NCBI GenBank assembly: GCA_021613535.1
Contig: CP075496.1
Location: 14,756,001-14,820,000, forward strand
Reading direction: 5' to 3'
Source: Adineta vaga
Lineage: Eukaryota > Rotifera
Length of the DNA stretch: 64,000 nucleotides
The number at the start of each line of letters is the position of its first letter. Positions within the stretch are counted from its first letter, which is position 1. The position numbers and the translations under genes were made by a program. The notes below the pieces were generated by a model. That model saw only the letters and a program-made list of their open reading frames with translations. It searched no databases and was not told the origin of the DNA. Positions 56,225 to 64,000 of the stretch are shown here, one piece after another.

Positions 56225-58006
56225 GCTAACAACTTTTCATCATAAAATAACATCTGATTGATCAACATTGTGAACTATTTTGTACAAGAGAAAAAGTTGT
56301 ACAACATAGACGAGATTTAGTTGGAAGATTTTCGAAATGACTAAGTGACAACTAATTCACTAGCAACAATTAACACATTCTTCATTCGAACATGTCAATC
56401 ATACATCTAGAAAAGGAACTTGTTTTTGAAATGTTAGAATAGTATAATATTCGACTTAGAGCGTTTTAAATGATGTTTATTTTTACTTTTATCTTGGTCA
56501 ATATTTCACATTTATGTACATCTCGATAAAAGTCTTTATGTTGGAAAACATACTGCAAACACATCTTGAACTTTTGGAAAGCAATCGATGTAGTGTATTT
56601 CGTATGAAATTCACCTTATGAATAATCCGCGGCAGAACACAGTATTATAGTCTTTAGTACCATATATCTTACCGTACCAGTATGGTATACTATCAGCATC
56701 GCGCACCCATCAGTCTCTTATTTAAAGTTTTTGAAGAAACAGCTCTCGCAACTCCTTATGAAAGATTTGAGATCTTTTTTGAAATTTATCCATTGATTTT
56801 ATGGATAGAAATTGGAACTAATCGATGATGACATTAATGGTTATATTTTTAATATGTTTAAATATGTGAAAACTAGTCATAATTAGATCCGATAAAGTCC
56901 TATTATTACTTTCTGATAAGTCGCAAAAGTGAGAGTATTCACTCTTCGATAATACTTAAAAATCTATATTGAGTTATCCTTTGACAAATTCAAAATAGTG
57001 TCGTTTTATTTTCGTTTATTCTGATTTTTAGTATATGAACAAGAATAAACTTTTTGTTGCAATCATGAGAATCATATTGAGTAGCAACTTTAACTTTTAA
57101 AGCAAAGTTAAGTGTCACGTCTAGTATAGATTCAATATATTTTATTCATAATCAATCACATACAAATTCGTACCCGTACTCACACTTCTATCTTTTTTTA
57201 TCGAAATCATGATTCTTCGTCATTGTTTCTCATCCACATCCACATCCTTTTGGCTAAGCTCTATATCTTGCTGTTGAGATATTTTTAACGGGAAGTATAC
57301 TTCATTTGACAACAAAATTATATATTTATATGCGTATAGGTTGAAAATGATATTAACTACTTACCTTCAGGTAGGTATAAATATCTCGATAGCTCTTTTC
57401 TTTTCTCTACTTTGTAATACAAAAGTGTCGTTAAATATTATTATTCTTTTCTTTCCTTTTTACATACTTTTTATTAGCGTTCTTATTATCAATTTGTAGA
57501 GAAATATGACGAAGCATATTTTTTCTTTACAAAAGACGTAAAACAGCAATGCAATCTCATCGTTGATACGATGAAGAGAAAGTTTCTTCTTTGCTTACGT
57601 AGTATTGAATTCTACTTCGTAAAATATAAATACCAGATCGATGATGTAAAAGTATGAGGAAAAGTCGAAATTTTCCGAACATTATCCATATATTGCTGAT
57701 TAAATAAAATTATTAAACCAAATAACCACTGAGTTTCTATCTGCGAAGCAACACGCAAAGTCACGTGTACACATAGTTTTGTAAAAGTACTTTCCATTCG
57801 CTCATATACATTAACATGTTATTTTTTTTTCTATTACGTTTCTTCTTCATCCAAAGAACGCAAAAAAACTGCACTGTCATGTAATAATAATTCTATAGAA
57901 TACTCGACTAGAAAAAATGCTCGTCATCAGCAACATGTAAACAACAAGGAATATATATATTTAATGTTTCATACCGGAATAATTCTCACAGAAAGAAACA
58001 AACACG
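56225..58006. other. Intergenic, nothing recognised
   Basis: AT-rich; single-arm motifs CCACATCCACATCC at 57232-57248 resemble half a hairpin. No gene seen. The promoter of the FSP1-like gene is at the right end. Confidence 0.45.
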
Positions 58007-59490
58007 ATGGGTGTTACCGGATCACGAGAAAACAAAGATAAGAAGCCTGTTGTACTCATCGTTGGTGGTGGATATGGTAAGTAAATATTTAATAGTATGT
58101 ATTTTTGTTTATTATTTTAACTGTTAGGTGGTGTACAATGTGCTAAATCATTGGACAAAACTGGTCAATTTTTTGTCGTACTTATCGATCGTAAATCCTA
58201 CTTTTTACACAATATTGGAGCATTGCGTGCCAGCGTTGATCCAAGTTTCGCACGGCAGATATTAATTCCGTACGATCGACTGCTCACAAATGGTTTGTAG
58301 TTTATACTTGATTGTTTGTTCTTGTTTGATATCTGTATTCTAGGATGTTTTGTACAAGCCGAAATCGAAATGATCTCACCTGACGGTGTCAAAGTTCATG
58401 GGCGTGACCAACCGATTCATTTCAACTATTTGGTCATTGCTACTGGTTCATCATATGCTTTTCCTGGAAAAGTAGCTGAAACTAATCCGCCTCAGGCGCT
58501 TGTACTCTACGATAATGTTCGACAGAAAATCGAACGTGCTCAAAAGATTCTGATTATTGGTGGTGGGCCTGTCGGTATTGAAATGGCTGGTGAAATTGCA
58601 ACAGAATTTCCACAAAAAGATATAACACTTGTACACAGCGGTGTCACATTACTGTATCCGAATGTTTTCAATCCAGATATGTATACTCGATTGCAGACAC
58701 AACTCGAACGACTTGGTGTCAATATTTTACTCAACGATCGTATCGATTTGAATGCATCTACTTATTCCAAACAACAATCAAGCTTTATTGAAGGTGAACA
58801 AACATTCATAACTACAAAAAGCAAAACAAAGATCACAGTTGACTTGACATTTGTGTGTACAGGTGCAAGAGTGAATAATAAAAGTCTAAAATCAGGTCCG
58901 TTGGCTAAACATCTCGATACAGATAACGAAGGTCGCTTAAATGTCAATGGTTATTTACAAGTAGAAGGTTACACAAATATCTTTGCCATCGGTGATATCA
59001 GTAATAAGGAGAATAAACTCGCCTATCTTGCAGGCAAACAAGCTGACTATGTGGCATCGCTGATTCCACGAATTGAATTGAATAAAGGCTATCCGGATGA
59101 ATATCGTTCTCAGAAACATCAGACGATGTTTGTAACACTAGGTCGAAATGGAGGCGTAGGTCAATTGCCAACCAAAGGTGGTACGGTTGTTGGTGAGTAA
59201 AAATATATGCGCTTGATACTTAATCATAATTGTGTTATTAAACAGGATCTACAATTGTTAAGTTTTTGAAATCGAAAAGTATGTTTACTTCACAACAATG
59301 GTCGTTATTAAATCAAAAGATGACTCATTCAATACCATCAGCTGATAAAGATCAATCGAACCATAATTCAGATTACGAAAATAAATTGGACTCGTTGAAG
59401 AACGTCATGGAATTGACAGAAGAAGACGCTCAACAATTGCTTGCCGGTTTGCCTGCAAAAGAACTGACGCCTGGTCAAGATTTTATCTGA
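58007..59490 (+). CDS. AIFM2/FSP1-like NAD(P)H:quinone oxidoreductase
   Basis: Four exons: 58007-58076, 58128-58292, 58344-59192, 59246-59490, with introns of 51, 51 and 53 bp; 442 residues. A pyridine-nucleotide-disulfide oxidoreductase fold: FAD-binding GGGYGG at 20-25, second Rossmann motif ILIIGGGPVGIEMAGE (about 148-163) for NAD(P)H, ATGSS at about 111-115, and a late FAIGDI motif for FAD. The first residues MGVTGSRE fit an N-myristoylation signal (Gly2, Ser6), as in human FSP1/AIFM2, where it targets the enzyme to membranes to reduce ubiquinone and suppress lipid peroxidation. The ubiquinone role here is inference from family and motif. Longer than human FSP1 (373) by a C-terminal acidic tail (ELTEEDAQQLLAGLPAKEL). 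A poly(A)-type AATAAA lies at 59601, followed by a hairpin. Desiccation-tolerant rotifers meet oxidative stress, which fits such a gene but does not prove a role. Confidence 0.88.
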
Positions 59491-59600
59491 AAATGATCAA
59501 TGATATATAACAACCTTGACTTAATCTCAGATTTTAATAATTTTTGTTCGTTGGTATTGTAAAATTATCTTCACTCACATTTCTTTAATACCGGCGACAG

Positions 59601-59606
59601 AATAAA
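59601..59606 (+). promoter_or_regulatory. Possible poly(A) signal of FSP1-like gene
   Basis: AATAAA 110 bp after the stop and 10 bp before the telomere-like hairpin. Confidence 0.5.
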
Positions 59607-59615
59607 GAAATCATT

Positions 59616-59683
59616 TGTGGGTGTGGGTGTGGGTGTCCAATAGGCGAATATCCACATCTACACCCACACTCTCAAGATTTTAA
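59616..59683. repeat. Dispersed hairpin with three telomeric TGTGGG units, between convergent genes
   Basis: Left arm holds three perfect TGTGGG units (59616-59633), then the loop CCAATAGGCGAATATCC and a right side ACACCCACACTCTCAAGAT. Core arms GTGTGGGTGT/ACACCCACAC (59621-59630, 59660-59669) pair perfectly. TGTGGG is the telomere repeat known to me for bdelloids. Lies between the 3' ends of the FSP1-like (+) and methyltransferase (-) genes. Confidence 0.85.
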
Positions 59684-59843
59684 CATTTTTTTTTCAGTTA
59701 TTTCGTACTTCTCCAGATATAGCAATGGTAAGATTTATTCGCTAATATATAAGCTGATCAGTTATATCTTGAATATTTATTTCAGTTTAAAACGAATACT
59801 ATAATCGTAAAAGTAGCATTTATTTTCAGAGCTTAGTATTTAA

Positions 59844-60998
59844 TTAATTTATTTTTGGATTTGTTGTTGTTATTGCCTCAATGATGGAGATAGGGCCTTC
59901 CGTCTTGTATACATGTTTTAATTCATAACCACTTTTATTCAACAGATTGGTATATTCCGATAAACTTCTCTCTTTAGCTCCTAGATTTGATAACATGTGA
60001 ATATCTGATACATGTGCTTCCCAATTATCTTTGTTCTCTGACGTAATTATTGATTCAATTATAAACACTGTTATTGATTTTTTCATTTGTGTTTCATTTG
60101 CATTCAGTATAGATTTTAAGATTTCAATCGATTTTTCATCATTCCAATCATGAATAATAGCTTTGAATATGTAAGCATCACCTGATGGTATTGTTTCTGA
60201 TTTGAACATATCACCACTGATAAATTCATAACGATTTATTTCGATTTGTTTTCGTTGAAATTCGTTCGGATTGATTGTTTTGGCGTTTTCAATAACATGA
60301 TCTAAATCAAATAATATACCGTATAAACTCTGATATTTTTCCATAATTGATGATAGTAGTGTTCCTAATCCACCACCGATATCAACTAATGTATGAAAAC
60401 GACCAAAATCAACTGTTGAAATTATTGCTGTTGCTGTATAATTTGAATAAGAAAGCATTCCATTATTGAAAATATGTGCATATTCTTTATTTTCTTCTCT
60501 TTTCATATATTCAAACATGTTACAACCGAATGCTTGTTCAAAACAATTTCCATTTCTGTTACCAAATTTAATTATTGATGGAAAATATGAATAAGTTTTG
60601 TCTGTAATTGGATTTATAAATAGTCGAATTATGTCAGGAATTTTTGACCAATGATTACTTGTCAATAATAATCCATCTTCAGTCAATTGAAATCGAATGG
60701 TTTCTTCTGGTTGATTTGAGTTTTTTTCATCAGTATTTATTTGTGTAATAATACCAGCATCAGCAATGACACGTAATAATCGATAGAGATATTCAGCATT
60801 CCAATTGTTTTTAGGTAATTGACTTAATTCTAATGCTGTAATTGGCGTTTTGTGATCAGCCATAAGATCAGGAATACCTAATTCACAAAATGTCCATATA
60901 GCATATTCAACTATTCGATGACGTATTAATGAGAAATATTTTGATAAACCATTGAGTTCCATAGGAGAATGAATAATTTGATTGGTATTTTCTGCCAT
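59844..60998 (-). CDS. SAM-dependent O-methyltransferase (class II/ASMT-like)
   Basis: Intronless 384-residue enzyme. N-terminal 20-110 is the dimerisation/winged-helix domain (YAIWTFCELGIPDLM, LYRLLRVIADAGI). The Rossmann core carries the SAM-binding motif LVDIGGGLGTLLS (D206, GGG 208-210), acidic D231 (ILFDLDHVI) and EFISGDMF (259-265). H283 in AIIHDWND is the catalytic base position of the family and W285 is the conserved Trp. Relatives include animal acetylserotonin O-methyltransferase and plant/bacterial phenolic O-methyltransferases; the substrate cannot be told, and a bacterial or fungal origin by transfer is possible, since the gene lacks introns unlike its FSP1-like neighbour. The start at 60998 fits the family's N-terminus. 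No signal peptide, so cytosolic. Confidence 0.88.
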   Translation of the reverse strand: MAENTNQIIHSPMELNGLSKYFSLIRHRIVEYAIWTFCELGIPDLMADHKTPITALELSQLPKNNWNAEYLYRLLRVIADAGIITQINTDEKNSNQPEETIRFQLTEDGLLLTSNHWSKIPDIIRLFINPITDKTYSYFPSIIKFGNRNGNCFEQAFGCNMFEYMKREENKEYAHIFNNGMLSYSNYTATAIISTVDFGRFHTLVDIGGGLGTLLSSIMEKYQSLYGILFDLDHVIENAKTINPNEFQRKQIEINRYEFISGDMFKSETIPSGDAYIFKAIIHDWNDEKSIEILKSILNANETQMKKSITVFIIESIITSENKDNWEAHVSDIHMLSNLGAKERSLSEYTNLLNKSGYELKHVYKTEGPISIIEAITTTNPKIN

Positions 60999-61258
60999 TA
61001 TTTATTCAATTGAATATGAATGAATAAATCAATGAACTAGAGAATAATATTTATTAAAAGCGAAAAATATACTTGCAACTTACTGAGAAAAATTAGTTTG
61101 TTTGGTTTTTATTTGAAAGTGACTATCTTTGAGTGATGAGAAAAAGAACACGTATTTATATATAAGTAATCATACCGTTTTCGCTTTCTTTTTTCTTTCT
61201 ATGTAAATCGACGCGAGTACGCGTGCTTATTCGTACTAAATGTATGCGTGTTTACTAA

Positions 61259-61307
61259 GAGGTGAGAGTATGAGTGCTGAATGAATGAAATAAGCAACAC
61301 CCTTCAG
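61259..61307. repeat. Degenerate dispersed hairpin
   Basis: GAGGTGAGAGTATGAGTGC.. and ..AAGCAACACCCTTCAG. Weak; the left arm resembles that at 18026 (GTATGAGTG). Confidence 0.35.
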
Positions 61308-61599
61308 TGAGAAAGTTAAAATTGGATGATTTATGACTAGAAGTGTAATCATTTACTTAAAAGATTATCATGTATAGCTGTGCATAACAAGGATTAATTT
61401 GTCAAACTGAGACCAAAAATGGAATATTTTGTTCAAGCATTTGATTCACTTTACTGAAGAGCTCATACAACGGTAGATTGCAATTGCTTGTATAATTCTC
61501 TATCAACAATTAAGATTGGGTCTGAAAAACTAATACAGTCAATACAATTATTTACAAAGGCGTATAGAGAAGTTCAAATTCAGACGTTTTCTATAGCCT

Positions 61600-61666
61600 G
61601 AGGGTGTGGTTTTGTGTGTATCCCTTATTCATTTGAGCCCATATCCATACTCCCACCTACACCCTC
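61600..61666. repeat. Dispersed hairpin
   Basis: GAGGGTGT (61600-61607) pairs with ACACCCTC (61659-61666) perfectly, continued by TGG/CCCACC with mismatches; long loop of about 50 nt. Confidence 0.6.
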
Positions 61667-62151
61667 GAAAAAAGTTTTCGCAGAGAGAAAGAGAGGACTT
61701 TTAGACTTTCTGAAAGATTCTGCATCTCTGATAACAACATTGATTAATCTTTATGATAATTTAATTATTATTTGTCGAATATTATCAATATTGATTATTA
61801 AACATATGCTATATTTTAAACGAAGAGTTCATCCTATAATGGATTAATATCTTATCAACTGTCATTTGTGGATGTGCATAGTTGTCTTAATGCACATTCA
61901 TCAATACACACTATTTAATTTAATAAAATACTGAACAATTCTTATGCCCTGTCTCTCTGTGAATATAAATAAGGTTATAATAATAATCCAAAAAACATAA
62001 TGGAAATTAGATGAGATTAGTATATTTAAACATTACAATAGATAAAAAGTTAATTTGAATTTTATTTTAGAAAATATTTCTTGATTATTGTTTACGTATA
62101 ATTTATGATAAAACCAATAGAACGGTATGGAATGCCTTCTTTTAACCCTTG

Positions 62152-62680
62152 TTATTCTAGTGTATCATCAAATGGATCTTCACTAATTAATTGCCAATGA
62201 TCAAATAAACATTGTAAAATGCTTTCATTAGTTTGATTTAAATAAAGATCTTTAGTAAAATCTATAAATAAAACGAAATATGAACAAAATTCAATATTAT
62301 ATAATTCTTATTAAATGATTTACAAACAAGTAAGTAAGCTTTAATTATCAATTGAGAATTGTCTATAAGATCATAATTATCTAAAATAAATATCAATAAT
62401 TCATTTAATATTTTTTTACAATTTTAGTTAGAAAAACTTGTATTTCTGATAAATAAATTGGTTCGAAAAGTCTTAAATGAGCTGTGAGTATTACCGCATA
62501 TATAACTCGTCGAATAGTTGAAATTATTTGTTCATCTCCTCGATGTATTTGAGGGTGGGTGTGTGAACATATCTTCTTCACACCCACCCTCAAGATGGTT
62601 TTTATTGTACCATTTTTAATTAAATATTGATCAATATCAATTAAACCATAAATATTTCTATATGATCACTTGAATATTTA
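62152..62680 (-). pseudogene. Damaged 3' part of an unknown gene, with a hairpin in its coding frame
   Basis: Reading the minus strand: GLIDIDQYLIKNGTIKT, then the hairpin at 62550-62594 read through in frame (ILRVGVKKICSHTHPQ), then RGDEQIISTIRRVIYAVIL..SEIQVFLTKIVKK. A one-base deficit in the A-run (62411-62417) breaks the frame; continuing one base over gives ILNELLIFILDNYDLIDNSQ.., a donor at 62323 (TTT|gtaaat), a 62-bp intron and a last exon 62261-62152 (FTKDLYLNQTNESILQCLFDHW..DDTLE, stop at 62152). Family not recognised. The homopolymer frameshift could be an assembly error, but the hairpin in the exon is a real sequence feature. Confidence 0.5.
62550..62594. repeat. Dispersed hairpin with perfect 14-bp arms inside an exon
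   Basis: Arms TTGAGGGTGGGTGT (62550-62563) and ACACCCACCCTCAA (62581-62594); 17-nt loop. Right flank AGATGG continues the family's CTCAAGAT terminus. Surrounded on both sides by minus-strand coding sequence in one frame. Confidence 0.8.
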
Positions 62681-63120
62681 TTATAAAAATATCATCTTTT
62701 TTCCTTCATAAATTTTGAACTCATAAATCGTACTATTTGATTTGTATAAACAATAACAGAAAAGATACAACCAATAGGATAAAAACGATTTTTATTAGAT
62801 TATCATACCATTTTTGAAATATAGATCATTAATGGACCATTATTTATTTCAGTACGATATTTTTGTACAATAATCGACGATGATAAATGAATAAGAAAAT
62901 AGAAATGGTCTAAATATAATTATTTTTCTTATTAAATTCAATACATCGATAAATTTTATAAAGTATTGAAGATATTTGTTCTTATTACAAATTATTCTCG
63001 AATGATGCCGATTATTATTTATATCAAGAAATGAAATATTCTAAGAAGTATTACAGAATTGTTTTTATTTAATAGAAAAGTATAATATCTACATCTATTT
63101 TCATAGATAAAATATACAAT

Positions 63121-63576
63121 TTAATTTTGAATAGCAGGTATATTTTGTCGTAAATCACCTTTAGCATCAATAAATAAGATTTGAAAAAGAATAAATAATG
63201 AATATCGTTCGATACTAATAGATTGATTATCTAACATTTTAATACTATTATTATCTAATCGTAATTCTTTAATGTCGAATTTTAATCGCTGATAAAATTC
63301 TCGTAATGTATTGGGTTGTTGAATACCTAATATTTGAAGACTAATAGATAAATCTGAAAATAAATTGTAATCATTGATATAACCACCACATTCTGTTGAT
63401 AGTTTTTCAATTTTTGATATAATACTATGACGATATTGAACTGATGCATAAGATGTAATATTTATTTTTTTCATTAGTAATATTTCATCAGATGATGAAT
63501 GTGAACATCGAAGATGAGAAATATAAATGAATAAGTTTTTGTTTAGAAACATCTGACGATAACAAATCAGTTTCAT
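63121..63576 (-). CDS. Hypothetical protein or 5' exon of the damaged gene
   Basis: 151 codons from ATG at 63576 to the stop at 63121. Protein-like composition (SHLRCSHSSSDEILLMKKIN, LGIQQPNTLREFYQRLKFD, FIDAKGDLRQNIPAIQN) but no family recognised. Between it and 62680 on the same strand are hydrophobic, membrane-like stretches in shifting frames (FYPIGCIFSVIVYTNQIVRF near 62720-62800), so it may belong with the damaged gene to one decayed membrane-protein gene, or be a separate small gene. Confidence 0.4.
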   Translation of the reverse strand: MKLICYRQMFLNKNLFIYISHLRCSHSSSDEILLMKKINITSYASVQYRHSIISKIEKLSTECGGYINDYNLFSDLSISLQILGIQQPNTLREFYQRLKFDIKELRLDNNSIKMLDNQSISIERYSLFILFQILFIDAKGDLRQNIPAIQN

Positions 63577-64000
63577 TTAGTTAAATCTCTATGAAGTTAT
63601 GTACAAAAACTTAGCGATTCTTCTGTGCTTTCTGTCTGAATAGGAACTCATGCAATATCATGAAAGATCAATAGATGTCGTATAAGTCTGAACATTGATA
63701 CTATAGTTTGTATAGATATCATCTATAGAAAAAGATCATTCTTTCTCATCTAAAAGTAATAACTGTGAGAAAAAAAGAAAAGATTCTATACAACTATGGT
63801 TTGATAAAAATCAGAATAAAAATTTTTATTTTTCTTCTTTTCCTTACACCCACACTCACAAGATATTTGCGTTATTTTGATAAGCTTTTCAGTGTTATTG
63901 GAACATGTCCCATCTTAAGGTTGTAAGAAGTGGACAGTCTGTATTAAAATTAACAGCAAATTATGAAAATTCCATTGAGAAAAAGTAATTGTCTTTTACC
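63577..64000. other. Right flank of window
   Basis: AT-rich. TTACACCCACACTCACAAGAT at 63844-63864 is a canonical right arm of the hairpin family without a visible left arm. Nothing else recognised. Confidence 0.4.

Larger units (their letters stand above)
60999..62151. other. Intergenic with two hairpins
   Basis: Holds the promoter of the methyltransferase gene (-) and hairpins at 61259 and 61600. A 77-codon frame at 61614-61847 starts inside a hairpin and is not called. Confidence 0.4.

Noticed and set aside
1-64000. tRNA, rRNA or other structural RNA genes
   Set aside because: Looked for T-arm GGTTCRANYCC motifs and conserved rRNA words; the few matches (e.g. near 45530 and 46275) lie in repeats without a cloverleaf. 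A tRNAscan run would be decisive.

Overview
The window reads as the nuclear genome of a bdelloid rotifer (Adineta/Rotaria type). The DNA is very AT-rich. Genes have GT..AG introns mostly 35-60 bp long. The gene families are those expanded in bdelloids: rhodopsin-like GPCRs, an LDLa/EGF/7TM receptor, a PAN/Apple protein with FG-GAP repeats, F-box proteins, and a long GCC2/GCC3 (ephrin-receptor-like) repeat protein. The motif TGTGGG, known to me as the bdelloid telomere repeat, recurs in intergenic DNA. No rRNA, tRNA, CRISPR or bacterial operon structure was seen. The species assignment is inference.

Layout. 0-6.3 kb: a GPCR (259-1209, +), a DRAM/Frag1/Sfk1-type membrane protein (2568-3248, -) and a three-exon PAN + FG-GAP protein (4363-6297, -). 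6.3-10.9 kb: a DNA transposon with near-identical 824/825-bp terminal inverted repeats and an intact seven-exon DDE transposase; it ends 8 bp before the start codon of the PAN gene. 12.1-23.4 kb: the GCC2/GCC3 repeat protein (-), a second GPCR (+) and a broken LDLa/EGF/7TM receptor (two nonsense codons, two frameshifts). 24.8-34.3 kb: a beta-lactamase-fold serine hydrolase (-), an EF-hand protein (+), a mercaptopyruvate/thiosulfate sulfurtransferase (-, seven exons) and a heparinase-like membrane-anchored polysaccharide lyase (-) with one frameshift. 37-43.7 kb: a J-like/ankyrin/ADP-ribosyltransferase-like fusion (+) and a large membrane protein of a family I know from bdelloids (+). 43.7-51.7 kb: transposon-rich and gene-poor, with a hAT transposase relic, two LTR-like repeats in inverted orientation (one split by a hAT-type MITE) and a decayed mariner. 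52.8-61 kb: a membrane protein (+), an F-box protein (+), an AIFM2/FSP1-like oxidoreductase (+, four exons) and an O-methyltransferase (-). 62-63.6 kb: damaged coding sequence on the minus strand.

The most distinctive feature is a dispersed family of about twenty short hairpins (40-90 bp). Their arms are G-rich, telomere-like sequence (ends ATCTTGAGGGTGTGGGT), and their loops fall into two recognisable sequence classes. Nine lie within about 220 bp downstream of stop codons, one lies in an intron, and one lies in frame inside an exon. I consider this the best candidate for an undescribed element. The protein-coding genes look functionally independent of one another, as expected in an animal genome.
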